The translations under genes and the position numbers were made by a program. Under the pieces are notes generated by a model. The model saw only the letters and a list, made by a program, of their open reading frames with translations. It was not told the DNA's origin and did not search any database. From Planctobacterium sp047947135 (GTDB lineage: Bacteria; Pseudomonadota; Gammaproteobacteria; Enterobacterales; Alteromonadaceae): DNA of 64,000 bases. The stretch lies in the NCBI GenBank assembly GCA_047947135.1, contig CP170457.1, forward strand, positions 248,001 through 312,000, written 5' to 3'. This document shows, one piece after another, positions 53,243 to 63,627 of this stretch (position 1 is its first letter; each line of letters starts with the position of its first letter).

Positions 53243-56200
53243 TTAACCTTCGGTATCTTTCAATTTTTTAGTAGGTGGATCGGTTGGCTTCGCTTCTGGC
53301 AGTAATTTATTCTGCGCGGGCAATGCCACCGTTTTGCTTTGCCTGTCCATTTCAGTAATCACCGGTTGTGCCAATGTCCCGGTCAATGAATATTCCAGAC
53401 TGCTGATCACATTGGCCGATGCAAAGACTTCATCTAACGCTAATGCCGCCACGGCCGTAGCCGGGTTCACCATCCAGGCCAGCAACACCGGTAAACTGGA
53501 GGTAATATTCGGCTGCACCGATACCACATAATTTAAGTTATTTTCACTCAAATCAGTGTAGCCATTTAATCGCACTTTAGCGGCAGCACCGTCAATCACC
53601 GCATCCTCGGTTTTAACCAATCCATCACTGACTTCAAAACTCCCGTCCATACGGTTGTAGAAGAAGCCCTTGGCGAAAACATCACGAAAGTCTAGTCGTA
53701 ATTTACGCACTAAAGATTCTAAACTGAGAATACCAAATATCCGTGCTCCCTGATCGCTGACTTCAGTGAAGTAACCATCACCCAGCCGCCAGTCAATATG
53801 ACCGCCAAGCGTTGCGGTATTAAATTCGTAAGGAGACTCACGCCAGTTTAGGTCAAAATCCATTGTTGCATCTGAGTCTCTGATCCCCGTATCTATTTCG
53901 ACATTTTTTAAGAATGCTCCAAAATCGTCGCTATTGAAATTGCCCTTGATACGAGTTGCATTCCCTTCATCACTGACATACCAGTTTCCGGTTGCAGACA
54001 ATACCCCGTCACGTTTGCGCATCTCCAGTAAGTCGATACTCATGCCAGTCATAGAACGTGACATGTTCAGCGTTATTTGCCCAAGGTCATATTCTTTATA
54101 CTGGCATTGTTTACATATAAAACTTAAGGGGGGTAACAGTTTACTATCTATTGGATCTTCATCATTGCTGATCGTGGTATTCCAACCACCCAACTTGACG
54201 AAGTCAGCTTTGATGTCTACCCCTTCATTGTCCCAGTCTTTGTGGATTTTCACTTCCGCTCTTGATTGTTTGGAATTGACGTTCAATAACCAATCCACTT
54301 CGCGATTTTTGGCCAATACTTCTAGTTCTTCAAAGCGATGTCCGGCGATGATGGCTTCCTGCGCTTCGATAAAGACTCGTTGCGGCGCTTCCAGCATCGG
54401 ATTTTCAGACTGTGGCAAACCATCAATAAGTTTCCCGATAAACTGATACCATGGACTGTATTCAAAGGTCTCAACATCGGCAGATACACTGAAACCCAGC
54501 CCCATACCGACAAAATTATCGCCGCCTATCGACAGATGAGCCCGGGAAAAACGACGCTCTTTGTGGGGAAATATGCCATTAAATTTGACGTCGCTACCCA
54601 CTAACATACGTACCGTCGAGGCCTGAGTATCCCCTTCACTATCCAAAATAAAGCGCATACTATCATCACTGGTTTTTGCCAACGGTGCAGGTAAATCCAT
54701 GGTTATCCCGTCCAATTGAGATAATAGTTGCATGTTGTATTTGTAGCCGGTTGCTGGCAGCCAAAGGTCAATATTCGCCTGCCAGCCACTGGCACCACTA
54801 AAATAACCTTCGATACTGGGCATATAACGAGCAACTAAGGGCTCTACCTGCCAGCTTCCCGCGACGTTGATATCGGTTTTGTAACCCTGGTCAGTATCTT
54901 TACCTTGTACTGTCAGCGTGATGGGTTGTGTCAATAGAGCGGCGCTGACCTCATTCGCTGTGATCAATTCATTTTCAAACTGCAGTTGTCCCTGCACATT
55001 CTCCAGGGTCAAATCTAAAGATGGAATCATAATTTGGTTATTGAGCAGTTGCCCCTGGCCTTTGGCAATGACATCCTCACCCGTCAATGGAATCGTCAGT
55101 GTTAAATCCGAAGCCAACTCGCCGTTAACCTGCATCTCCGTTAATGCAACCCCGACTGAATCCGCAAGTGTACTGTTTTGCATAAGTTCAGTTAACTGAG
55201 TGGCGTTCCCTCTTGCCTTCGCATCAATGACCAGTACTCCGGTCTCTGCCAATTCAGGTAAGACTCCGTCGGCCTTGAGCAATTCGATACCAACAATATT
55301 TCCCGAACGCCCCGCCAGATACAGGGATTCATTTTCAAACAATGCACTGGCATGTAATTTTTCAATAGCAGGCCACTGCGGCTCGAAAACAAAAGTAACG
55401 TCCTCCACATCGGCCTTAGCCTGAAATATTCCCTGCTGCTGCAGGAAAGGGAAAGCTGCGGGGTTGCCTTGCCAAATTACGTCGGCACCTGTCACTCTTC
55501 CCGAAACCAGTGCTCTTTCCAAATACGCCAATGTATCCGGGCCTATAAGGTTTTTGGGTAACAAAGATTTGACGTTTTCAATAGGGATGCCATCTGCACT
55601 CAATGACAGCGAAAGTTCCTGAGTGTCAAATTGATAACTTACGGACTGTTGCACAGACAGGTGCTCAGTGTGCAGTTGAATACCCGGCAAAATAAGCCTG
55701 TTGAACGCTTCCCGTAAATCAACGTAGGCTTCGACTGATAGAGATTGGTAGGGCAGATCGTAACCCAACAATTGTTGACTAAAAACAATTTCATCAGTGC
55801 CCTGAACAACGATATTACCCTGCTGATTGTGCCAGAACACATCACCTTCCAGATGTTGAATACCCGGAATCTTGTTGTGTTGCTCAATACCCATATTGGC
55901 AAAAGCAACTTTTGCAAACATGTCGTTCTCAGAGAGTTTAAATTGCGCCTGCGCCAGTTCTATTGTGGGTGCCAGCGCATTGACCTGTTCAGCGACGTCT
56001 TCTCCCATCATGACACCGACCATTGGTAGCATAGGGGTCAGATTTACCGCGTCTATGGCATTTAGATAAAAGCTGCCTTCCTGATCCAGTTTACCTGACC
56101 AATTACTGGTGATAGCTCTTTCATTGATCAGTAACGTAAAGTCGTCAAAATTAAACTCCCAACCATCTTCCACTGGCTTGGCGGCAAAGTCACCGCGCAC

Positions 56201-57079
56201 CAGGTTGGCAGTTACATTGTCGTCTGAGGCTTCACTTTGCCAGGCAAATCGGGAATCTTTGATGTTGGCCTGCACGAAGGTGACATTCGAATTTAGAATC
56301 CCGGCCCATAATTTAAAGTTGCCGCGGCTGCGCTGCAATTCATACTCGGTAGGGATAAGCGCTTTTAACCAGGGAGAAATGTCCAAATCCTCTGCTTCAG
56401 CGTAGAACATACCCTGAAAATTGTCTTTGGAGCCATAGAGATCCATCACAAAACTGGCGGAGTTACGGGCCAGTTCCGCCACCCGCATTTGTCCTACACC
56501 TTGGTGTCGTTCATTTTTGTTGAGCCAACTCAATTGCTGGATCTGGATGCGCTGCTGGTCGAGTCGGGTCTTTAACAGCACCTCACTGTTACTCACGGAA
56601 AAGCGCTGCAGGCGCTCCAGAAATAAGGTTTGCAGGGCCTCCAGAATCGGAAAATCATCACCGTTATTTTGGATCCGGGGTAGATCCACCTGCAGTTCCA
56701 GTCCAATCAGATTAAATCGCTCTGATTGCACCTGCCAGGACTGCAAGGAAGAGAAAAAATCCAGTTCAACCTGGGTTTCATCGACGTTTAAGGCTATGGG
56801 TGAATTTGCATCCTGTGCCAAAGAGACATCTTTCAGCACGATAGCTGGGCCTTTGCCCTTCCACATGGCACTGATATAACCGATTTTGACGTCCGCCCCA
56901 TATTGCGAAGCCAGCCATTGTTCTAAGTGGTGCTTTTGGGCATCCATGTGTGGCAATACTGCCCGCAGGATGCTGATGAGTACGGCAAGTGTGACTAAAA
57001 TCAGGGCACAGGCAGCCCAAAGCTTTCGCATCAGGAAAGCGATGTAGTATTGCCAATTTTTATCTGAAATTTCTGTCAT
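53243..57079 (-). CDS. yhdP: AsmA-like envelope protein YhdP
   Basis: The 1278-residue protein has a single N-terminal membrane helix (about 16-37, AACALILVTLAVLISILRAV) followed by a very long, beta-rich periplasmic body of DUF3971 and AsmA type. The end includes LRLDFRDVFAKGFFYNRMDGSFEV and YVVSVQPNITSSLPVLLAWMVNP, seen in YhdP proteins. YhdP, with TamB and YdbH, is known as a bridge-like carrier moving phospholipids to the outer membrane. It is downstream of rng and upstream of the nitrilase gene, the conserved order. Confidence 0.95.
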   Translation of the reverse strand: MTEISDKNWQYYIAFLMRKLWAACALILVTLAVLISILRAVLPHMDAQKHHLEQWLASQYGADVKIGYISAMWKGKGPAIVLKDVSLAQDANSPIALNVDETQVELDFFSSLQSWQVQSERFNLIGLELQVDLPRIQNNGDDFPILEALQTLFLERLQRFSVSNSEVLLKTRLDQQRIQIQQLSWLNKNERHQGVGQMRVAELARNSASFVMDLYGSKDNFQGMFYAEAEDLDISPWLKALIPTEYELQRSRGNFKLWAGILNSNVTFVQANIKDSRFAWQSEASDDNVTANLVRGDFAAKPVEDGWEFNFDDFTLLINERAITSNWSGKLDQEGSFYLNAIDAVNLTPMLPMVGVMMGEDVAEQVNALAPTIELAQAQFKLSENDMFAKVAFANMGIEQHNKIPGIQHLEGDVFWHNQQGNIVVQGTDEIVFSQQLLGYDLPYQSLSVEAYVDLREAFNRLILPGIQLHTEHLSVQQSVSYQFDTQELSLSLSADGIPIENVKSLLPKNLIGPDTLAYLERALVSGRVTGADVIWQGNPAAFPFLQQQGIFQAKADVEDVTFVFEPQWPAIEKLHASALFENESLYLAGRSGNIVGIELLKADGVLPELAETGVLVIDAKARGNATQLTELMQNSTLADSVGVALTEMQVNGELASDLTLTIPLTGEDVIAKGQGQLLNNQIMIPSLDLTLENVQGQLQFENELITANEVSAALLTQPITLTVQGKDTDQGYKTDINVAGSWQVEPLVARYMPSIEGYFSGASGWQANIDLWLPATGYKYNMQLLSQLDGITMDLPAPLAKTSDDSMRFILDSEGDTQASTVRMLVGSDVKFNGIFPHKERRFSRAHLSIGGDNFVGMGLGFSVSADVETFEYSPWYQFIGKLIDGLPQSENPMLEAPQRVFIEAQEAIIAGHRFEELEVLAKNREVDWLLNVNSKQSRAEVKIHKDWDNEGVDIKADFVKLGGWNTTISNDEDPIDSKLLPPLSFICKQCQYKEYDLGQITLNMSRSMTGMSIDLLEMRKRDGVLSATGNWYVSDEGNATRIKGNFNSDDFGAFLKNVEIDTGIRDSDATMDFDLNWRESPYEFNTATLGGHIDWRLGDGYFTEVSDQGARIFGILSLESLVRKLRLDFRDVFAKGFFYNRMDGSFEVSDGLVKTEDAVIDGAAAKVRLNGYTDLSENNLNYVVSVQPNITSSLPVLLAWMVNPATAVAALALDEVFASANVISSLEYSLTGTLAQPVITEMDRQSKTVALPAQNKLLPEAKPTDPPTKKLKDTEG

Positions 57080-57142
57080 TAAAGTGCTTTACTGCTCAAC
57101 GCACTTCCTTGTCGATGGCTAATTAAACCTGTATTTTGTTTC

Positions 57143-58618
57143 TTACATCATTACAACGTCGTACTTATCTTGATTGTACAACATTTCGGTCTGTACTTTT
57201 ATCTGACGCCCGATAAACACTTCAAGTTCAGCCAAAACATGAGATTCTTCATCTAATAACGCATCGGCCACTGCCGGAGATGCATAAACGACGAATTTAT
57301 CCGCATCATAAGCGCGGTTTACCCGCACGATTTCACGCATAATTTCAAAACAGACGGTTTCCACGGTTTTCACCGAACCGCGACCTTTACACACCGGACA
57401 TTCGCCGCACAAAATGTGCTCCAGACTTTCACGAGTACGTTTCCGGGTCATTTCCACCAAGCCTAACGCAGTAAACCCATGTATTTTGGTTTTTGCCCGG
57501 TCTTTATTTACGGCCACTTCAAGGTTATGCAAAACACGCTTTTGGTGGCTGGCATCGGTCATATCAATAAAATCGATAATGATTATACCACCCAGGTTCC
57601 TTAACCTGAGCTGACGTGCTATTGCCTGCGTCGCTTCAATATTGGTGTTAAAAATGGTTTCTTCCAGATTCCGATGACCAACAAAAGCACCAGTATTGAT
57701 ATCGATAGTGGTCATGGCCTCGGTTTGGTCAATGATTAAATAGCCACCTGACTTCAAGTCCACACGTCTTTCAAGGGCGCGTTGCGCCTCATTTTCTACA
57801 TCATATAAGTCAAAAATGGGGCGTTCACCCGGGTAATACTCGAGTAGTTTGTGGAATTCCGGCGCGTACTCTTTGGTGAACTGTTGCAACTCCTGAAACG
57901 CCAGTTTGGAATCAATTCGAATCAGTTCCAATGCCGTACCAACAAAGTCCCTTAAAACTCGTCTGGCCAGCGGTAAATCTTCATACAAAACGTTCGACTT
58001 GCGTTTTTTCATGCGCGTCTGGATTTTTGACCATAAACGTCGTAAAAAATCCGCGTCCTGCAGTAGTTCTTTCTCTCCTACCCCCTCGGCAGCAGTACGC
58101 AGGATAAAGCCACCTTCGCCATTGAGTGATTCCATCATCGACTTCAGGCGTTCACGTTCCTGTTCGTCTTCAATGCGCTGCGAAACCCCAACATGGGTGA
58201 CACTGGGCATAAACACCAGGTAACGGGAAGGGATGGTGATATCGGTAGTGAGTCTGGCACCCTTGGTACCTATGGGATCTTTGACCACCTGCACGACGAT
58301 GTCCTGGCCATCCCGTACCAGTTCCCGGATATCCCTGTGACGCTGGGATTCCTGCAACTGTGTTTCGTTAACTTCTTCGGCAAGCTCACTATGGATCAGA
58401 ATATCTGAGGCATGTAAAAATGCCGCTTTTTCCAATCCAATATCAACAAAGGCCGCCTGCATGCCGGGCAATACCCGGCTCACTTTACCGCGGTAGATGT
58501 TCCCTACTAAACCACGTTTAGTATGACGTTCTACATGAATTTCCTGTAACAACCCATTTTCTATCAATGCTACCCTGGATTCCGAAGGGGTTACGTTGAT
58601 CAGTAATTCACCGCTCAT
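57143..58618 (-). CDS. rng: Ribonuclease G
   Basis: The 491-residue endonuclease is of the RNase E/G family: S1 domain (GNIYRGKVSRVLPGMQAAFVDIG), RNase H-like and DNase I-like parts with the catalytic aspartates in TIDINTGAF and IIIDFIDM, and the zinc-link CGECPVCKG. It lacks the long C-terminal scaffold of RNase E, fitting RNase G. It matures the 5' end of 16S rRNA and degrades some mRNAs. Its ATG overlaps the maf stop by 11 bases. Confidence 0.96.
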   Translation of the reverse strand: MSGELLINVTPSESRVALIENGLLQEIHVERHTKRGLVGNIYRGKVSRVLPGMQAAFVDIGLEKAAFLHASDILIHSELAEEVNETQLQESQRHRDIRELVRDGQDIVVQVVKDPIGTKGARLTTDITIPSRYLVFMPSVTHVGVSQRIEDEQERERLKSMMESLNGEGGFILRTAAEGVGEKELLQDADFLRRLWSKIQTRMKKRKSNVLYEDLPLARRVLRDFVGTALELIRIDSKLAFQELQQFTKEYAPEFHKLLEYYPGERPIFDLYDVENEAQRALERRVDLKSGGYLIIDQTEAMTTIDINTGAFVGHRNLEETIFNTNIEATQAIARQLRLRNLGGIIIIDFIDMTDASHQKRVLHNLEVAVNKDRAKTKIHGFTALGLVEMTRKRTRESLEHILCGECPVCKGRGSVKTVETVCFEIMREIVRVNRAYDADKFVVYASPAVADALLDEESHVLAELEVFIGRQIKVQTEMLYNQDKYDVVMM

Positions 58619-59180
58619 GTATATTTACGTCCATTTGTTTTAATAGTTCGACTGTTTCATATAAAGGTAAACCGACAATACCGCTGTAGCTACCTTTAAT
58701 CTGTTTCACAAATTGTCCGCCAACTCCCTGAATGGCATAACCACCCGCTTTGTCCTGCGGTTCTTCGGTATGCCAATACCAGTCGATATCTTCGTCTGTT
58801 AATTGGGTAAACTCCACGTCAGAGCGGACAATGCGACTTTGGCAGTCACCGTCGTGGCACACTGCAATAGCCGTCAGTACCTGATGCGTCTCACCGGACA
58901 TGCGTTGCATCATGCGGATAAAATCCTCTTTATCCGTGGGTTTTAACAGCACTTCGCCATGTAACAGTCCAATGGTATCCGAGCCAAGTACCGGCCACTT
59001 ATGTTCACGACTTTGCCAAACTGCCTTGGCTTTTTCCAGAGCGAGACGTGCAACCAGCTGCTCTGGGGTTTCATCGGAAAAGGGAGTTTCGTCAATATCA
59101 GCTGGCTGCTGAATGAAATCTACGCCTAGCTGGGTCAATAAGTCCGCGCGGCGAGGCGAGGAAGATGCGAGCACAAGCAT
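58608..59180 (-). CDS. maf: Maf-type nucleoside triphosphate pyrophosphatase (YhdE)
   Basis: The 190-residue enzyme has the Maf signature LASSSPRRADLL at the start, the acidic active site DIDETP and E..V.RLA.EKA, the catalytic-site segment VLGSDTIGLLHGEVLLKP, and YAIQGVGGQFVKQIKGSYSGIVGLPL near the end. The YhdE subgroup hydrolyses dTTP, UTP and modified pyrimidine nucleotides. The conserved position between mreD and rng supports this. Confidence 0.95.
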   Translation of the reverse strand: MLVLASSSPRRADLLTQLGVDFIQQPADIDETPFSDETPEQLVARLALEKAKAVWQSREHKWPVLGSDTIGLLHGEVLLKPTDKEDFIRMMQRMSGETHQVLTAIAVCHDGDCQSRIVRSDVEFTQLTDEDIDWYWHTEEPQDKAGGYAIQGVGGQFVKQIKGSYSGIVGLPLYETVELLKQMDVNIHER

Positions 59181-59191
59181 ATGTGTTCCTA

Positions 59192-59671
59192 TCAGGTAAT
59201 TTTAAACTGACGTCTGACTTTACGCAGGAGTCCAAACACCCAGGGCCAAAACACCATACTGGTCAGTACCGGCCATAAAAATGCAAATTGGAAATCCACA
59301 TCATTTAAAAGTCGCAGTAACCAGAATACCAGCAGATGATATAAAGCCCCCAGCACTCCTACAATCATAGCCTGTTGCCAGACAGAATAGTTACGTAAAC
59401 GCAGATAATTTGCAGAAAGAATATAAACAACGATAGTCATCGCCAGACTATGCACACCCAGCGTGGTACCCAGCAGAATATCTAAAATCAGTCCATTGAA
59501 GAACGCGACTCCGATACTGACCCGATGGGGTAATGCCAGACTCCAGTAGGCAATGACCAGCAACAACCAGTCTGGTCGATAGGGATCAGCCATGATCGGC
59601 ATCGGCATAATCTGCAGCATGAGAGCTAACAGGATGCTAATACCGATTATGTAGTGTTTTACATCAAACAT
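59192..59671 (-). CDS. mreD: Rod shape-determining protein MreD
   Basis: The 159-residue integral membrane protein has five predicted hydrophobic helices. The family pattern PYRPDWLLLVIAYWSLALPHRVSIG is followed by FFNGLILDILLGTTLGVHSLAM. MreD is part of the elongasome that guides lateral cell-wall synthesis. Its start overlaps the mreC stop by one base, which suggests coupled translation. Confidence 0.95.
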   Translation of the reverse strand: MFDVKHYIIGISILLALMLQIMPMPIMADPYRPDWLLLVIAYWSLALPHRVSIGVAFFNGLILDILLGTTLGVHSLAMTIVVYILSANYLRLRNYSVWQQAMIVGVLGALYHLLVFWLLRLLNDVDFQFAFLWPVLTSMVFWPWVFGLLRKVRRQFKIT

Positions 59672-60534
59672 CAGAATAATGGATCTAAAATGTTTTCTGC
59701 TGGTTCCTGAGGTGCACCCTCAGGCCATAACAGTAATAAATATTTAAGACGGTCTAATTTGGCAATAGGCTTCGCTTTAATCTGGGCAAATGGCCGCGAC
59801 TCATCCCGGACAACGCGAGAAATACGCGCAACCGGATAGCCTTCAGGAAAGACACTGCCAAGACCGGAGGAAATAAGTACGTCACCCACTTCGACTTCCG
59901 TGCTGTGGGGAACATGTTCCAGGGTCAATTCCGACAAACTGCCTGTACCTGAAACAATTAACTGAACATTATTTTTTTGCAGTCGCGTCGGAATTGCATG
60001 GGTGATATCGGATAGCAGCAATACCCGGCTGTTCGTGGTCGCTACATGCAACACCTGACCAATAATGCCGTATTCATCTAGTACTGCCTGACCTTCGTAA
60101 ACCCCATCCAGCGTCCCTTTGTTGATAACAATTTGATGACTGTAGGGGTTATTATCTACGGCCATGACTTCCGCGACCATCTTGCGTGCTTCTTGCCGCT
60201 TTGGTGAGCCCAACAACGCGCGCAGATGCTCGTTTTCCTGCTTCAAATAGTTAAATTGCTGAAGCTGTTCGCTCATCAAAACGTTTTCTCGGATAAGACG
60301 CTCATTTTCGTTTAACAGTTTTTGTTGCGTGGTCAGGCTGGTAGAGGTCCAGTTCAACATTTCGCTGGGAAGGTTCGCTGCGTATTGCAGTGGAGAAACC
60401 AAAGAACTTAGGTAACTGCGCGCCGTGCTAAAGGTATTGAGTTTGTGATCGAGGATGATAAGCAACACTGAGACAATAACGCCCAGTATCATGCGACTGT
60501 TAAGAGAGGGACCTCTGGCGAAGATATTATCCAT
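59671..60534 (-). CDS. mreC: Rod shape-determining protein MreC
   Basis: The 287-residue protein has one N-terminal membrane anchor (about 15-32), a periplasmic coiled coil (about 65-105, LNENERLIRENVLMSEQLQQ) and the two beta-barrels of MreC (VAEVMAVDNNPYSHQIVINKG, GIIGQVLHVATTNSRVLLLSD, TLEHVPHSTEVEVGDVLISSGLG). It links the MreB filaments to PBP2/RodA. It follows mreB by 56 bases. Confidence 0.96.
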   Translation of the reverse strand: MDNIFARGPSLNSRMILGVIVSVLLIILDHKLNTFSTARSYLSSLVSPLQYAANLPSEMLNWTSTSLTTQQKLLNENERLIRENVLMSEQLQQFNYLKQENEHLRALLGSPKRQEARKMVAEVMAVDNNPYSHQIVINKGTLDGVYEGQAVLDEYGIIGQVLHVATTNSRVLLLSDITHAIPTRLQKNNVQLIVSGTGSLSELTLEHVPHSTEVEVGDVLISSGLGSVFPEGYPVARISRVVRDESRPFAQIKAKPIAKLDRLKYLLLLWPEGAPQEPAENILDPLF

Positions 60535-60590
60535 GATAAATTATCTCTACCACTTTGCCCCCCTGCATACCGTACAACCAGCTAACTCGA

Positions 60591-61634
60591 TTATTCGTAA
60601 CTGAATAAATCTCCGCCGTGCATATCAATCATATCGAAGGCTTTACCGCCTCCTCTGGCGACACACGTTAGCGGATCATCAGCAATCACAACAGGAATGC
60701 CAGTTTCTTCCATCAACAGTCTGTCCAGATCTTTTAATAATGCACCACCACCGGTAAGCACCATACCGCGCTCAGAGATGTCAGACGCCAGTTCAGGTGG
60801 GGATTGCTCAAGTGCAACCATCACTGCCGACACAATACCGGTTAACGGCTCTTGCAGCGCTTCCAGAATCTCATTACTGTTCAGAGTAAAGCCTCGCGGT
60901 ACCCCTTCTGCCAGATTTCGACCACGCACTTCAATTTCACGCAGTTCTTCACCCGGATAAGCGGCACCGATTTCATGCTTGATACGCTCAGCAGTCGCTT
61001 CACCAATTAATGACCCAAAGTTACGGCGAATATAATTGATAATGGCTTCGTCGAACTTATCACCACCGATTCGCACAGAAGATGAATAGACCACACCATT
61101 TAAGGAGATAATAGCAACTTCGGTTGTACCACCACCGATATCAACCACCATCGAGCCTGTGGCTTCCGAAACAGGAAGTCCGGCACCAATTGCAGCCGCC
61201 ATTGGCTCATCAATCAAATACACTTCACGTGCACCTGCACCTAACGCCGACTCACGAATAGCACGTCGCTCGACCTGAGTTGAGCCGCAAGGTACGCAAA
61301 CCAGAACCCGAGGACTGGGACGTAAAAAGTTATTGTCATGTACCTGCTTGATAAAGTGCTGCAACATTTTTTCAGTTACGTAAAAGTCGGCAATCACACC
61401 GTCTTTCATAGGCCGAATCGCTTTAATATTACCTGGCGTTCGACCTAGCATACGTTTCGCTGCGGCACCCACTGAGGCGACACTTTTGGGACCACCCGCA
61501 CGTTCCTGGCGAATGGCAACTACTGAAGGTTCATTGAGTACTATGCCTTGATCTTTTACATAAATCAGGGTGTTAGCGGTACCGAGGTCAATGGACAGAT
61601 CATTGGAAAACATTCCTCGAAGCTTTTTAAACAT
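60591..61634 (-). CDS. mreB: Rod shape-determining actin homologue MreB
   Basis: The 347-residue protein is a typical MreB: phosphate-1 loop SIDLGTANTLIY, phosphate-2 VVDIGGGTTEVAIISLNGVV, adenosine loop MVLTGGGALLKDLDRLL, and the N-terminal amphipathic membrane-binding stretch MFKKLRGMFSN. It polymerises under the inner membrane and organises the cell-elongation machinery. GGAAG lies about 10 bases upstream of the ATG. It heads the mreBCD-maf-rng-yhdP series. Confidence 0.97.
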   Translation of the reverse strand: MFKKLRGMFSNDLSIDLGTANTLIYVKDQGIVLNEPSVVAIRQERAGGPKSVASVGAAAKRMLGRTPGNIKAIRPMKDGVIADFYVTEKMLQHFIKQVHDNNFLRPSPRVLVCVPCGSTQVERRAIRESALGAGAREVYLIDEPMAAAIGAGLPVSEATGSMVVDIGGGTTEVAIISLNGVVYSSSVRIGGDKFDEAIINYIRRNFGSLIGEATAERIKHEIGAAYPGEELREIEVRGRNLAEGVPRGFTLNSNEILEALQEPLTGIVSAVMVALEQSPPELASDISERGMVLTGGGALLKDLDRLLMEETGIPVVIADDPLTCVARGGGKAFDMIDMHGGDLFSYE

Positions 61635-61657
61635 GGAAAAGCCGCTTCCTTTTAATT

Positions 61658-61669
61658 CTTGTTAACAAG
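61658..61669. promoter_or_regulatory. 12-bp perfect palindrome CTTGTTAACAAG upstream of mreB
   Basis: A self-complementary 12-mer lies 24 bases upstream of the mreB start in the 187-base gap to the MshQ-like gene. It might be an operator or part of a leader hairpin. No promoter boxes could be assigned with confidence. Confidence 0.35.
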
Positions 61670-61821
61670 GGATTGGATTAAATTCCAGTAACTTTACCAA
61701 TGCGCTGACTAGACAGCAAGAACATTGCTGGATTGCGGTGCAATAATTGTATTTTCAGTGCAAAAACCGGCATATAAGTAAAATAATTACCCATATTAAC
61801 CGAAACAATCAGGTTGCTGGT

Positions 61822-63501
61822 TTAATAAACTTCGCGCCAGTGAATAATGCGATCATTACCCCGGTTTATACCAAATATAATTTTCGCCGTAGGTGAACCT
61901 AATTCACCGTCACCATCCCAATCAAACCTCAGGAAATCCTGATGATCAGGAATAGTGTATTGCACATCAAACTCGCCCGAATCATCCTCTTCAACATCCA
62001 ATTCGATAAAGACCGCTCCATCACCACCTTGCTGTGACTGTCCCTCGACAAAAGTACCTGAGCCATAGGCATTAATTTGATAGTCACCGTCCAGCGACTC
62101 AATATAGCCACCATCGTACAATGTGCAACTATCGCTCTCGTTGAGCACCCACTCGCTGTCACTATTAAAATACTGGGTTTGCAATATAACAGTCAGCTCG
62201 TTCAGATTAGAGCCAAAGATATTCTCCATGGCAATCCGACCATCGCGGATCTCCATACCGTCAATCACCGGACCGCTAATGACATCCAGGTAACCGGCGT
62301 CGGCGTACTCGGTTTTGACACCCACACCGTCATTATCCAGTAATTCTGCGGCATCGATACGCAAGTTGATTTGGTCGCTTCCAGCCTCCGTCATCCAGGG
62401 AATGTCGGGGAGTGCAGATTTTTCGACTGTGATGGTGTCACCGGCCAATACGAAACTAAAGCGACCATCACCGGCGTTATCATTACTGAAACTGGCCATT
62501 AAATTGGCAGCCGGGGCACCGGTAATATTATTGCCACCACCGCCAATATAGGTCCTACCGTTAAAGTCTTTGGCTGTGTTGTAGTAGAAGTAATTGCTTA
62601 CATCCGCATCATAATATTGGGTCGTTGAATTTAAGGCATTATAGGCAGTCAACGTCAGCGTATGACCTTCAGCACTGGTAGCGATGGCACTGCCTCGGTA
62701 AGCAAAATCTGAGTCCTCGCCACAATAGCCCTGAAAGCGATGTTCCAGTTCAGCTGTGAAATAGGCGGGTATAAAGCGTCCGATAACCATATTGGCCGGA
62801 TTAGCGCCGAAACGATTGCTATTGATTACTCCAACACCAAGATAGTCGGCATCCTGAACATCGACCGCAAACTGCCCTACTTCATTCAATCTTGCCGTAA
62901 ACGACTCTGAGCTGCCGCCGCTAAATTGCGGTTGCGCTACACCACTGTCAAATTCATTAAAGCTATCAATCGTACCGCCATCACTCAGGGCTAAAGGTGC
63001 GCCCTGATTACTGGCAAAATCAATATTCAGAAGTGCGCCATTCGTTGCTACGGATTCAGGCAATACCCGGGCAAAGCTAAAGCCAAGTCGATCGGATTGG
63101 TAATTGGGCAATAAACCACCGTTCGCACCAAATGCGGCAACTGACATAGTAAAGTCAACACCTGCGGTGTGCGTTGTACTGATGGAATCAGACAAAGCGA
63201 GATAACTGGGTTTCACCACAAATTCTTTTGCGTCCAAAGCGCCACCAGCATCAACGTGCAATTTAATACGGCCAACATCATTAAAGATCAAATCCGACAA
63301 CGCCGTTTCGGTGCCATCAAAGGATGCATCGACCAGCACGTAATTCAGATTTGAACCGCCATTACTTGGTGTAATAGTGACACTATTTGGCCCACCAACC
63401 TCAAAACTGTTGCCGGAGCATATGGCCGGATCAATGCACTCTATTGCCACCAAAAGCGGAACCGGTTCTTCCAACAGTGGGCAACTATCGGGTTTCTTCA
63501 C
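61822..63501 (-). CDS. mshQ: MshQ-like protein, C-terminal portion (DUF6701-type), separated from its N-terminal part by an in-frame TGA
   Basis: The 559 residues from the GTG at 63501 form the C-terminal part of an MSHA-locus MshQ-type surface protein: beta-rich, with ITPSNGGSNLNYVLVDASFDG and ALSDLIFNDVGRIKLHVDAGG near the start, GRFIPAYFTAELEHRFQGYC in the middle, and the end IIFGINRGNDRIIHWREVY, which is typical of this family. MshQ is a large adhesin-like component encoded at the end of MSHA pilus loci. The same frame stays open upstream of the GTG as far as a TGA at 63628-63630, and the family-like sequence continues beyond it, so this is not a natural start. No ribosome site precedes the GTG. 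The gene is adjacent to mreB, the usual genomic position in Alteromonadales. Confidence 0.8.
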   Translation of the reverse strand: MKKPDSCPLLEEPVPLLVAIECIDPAICSGNSFEVGGPNSVTITPSNGGSNLNYVLVDASFDGTETALSDLIFNDVGRIKLHVDAGGALDAKEFVVKPSYLALSDSISTTHTAGVDFTMSVAAFGANGGLLPNYQSDRLGFSFARVLPESVATNGALLNIDFASNQGAPLALSDGGTIDSFNEFDSGVAQPQFSGGSSESFTARLNEVGQFAVDVQDADYLGVGVINSNRFGANPANMVIGRFIPAYFTAELEHRFQGYCGEDSDFAYRGSAIATSAEGHTLTLTAYNALNSTTQYYDADVSNYFYYNTAKDFNGRTYIGGGGNNITGAPAANLMASFSNDNAGDGRFSFVLAGDTITVEKSALPDIPWMTEAGSDQINLRIDAAELLDNDGVGVKTEYADAGYLDVISGPVIDGMEIRDGRIAMENIFGSNLNELTVILQTQYFNSDSEWVLNESDSCTLYDGGYIESLDGDYQINAYGSGTFVEGQSQQGGDGAVFIELDVEEDDSGEFDVQYTIPDHQDFLRFDWDGDGELGSPTAKIIFGINRGNDRIIHWREVY

Positions 63502-63627
63502 TGTGACTTGTGGTTGTCCTTGCTGTGAAAATGGTGCTTCTGCAACTTGTGTTGGGATATCCGTGTCCTGTCCGCCGTAATTTATCTCCAGAATATAATC
63601 AAAACTAATCTGGCAATCATCTGGGTC

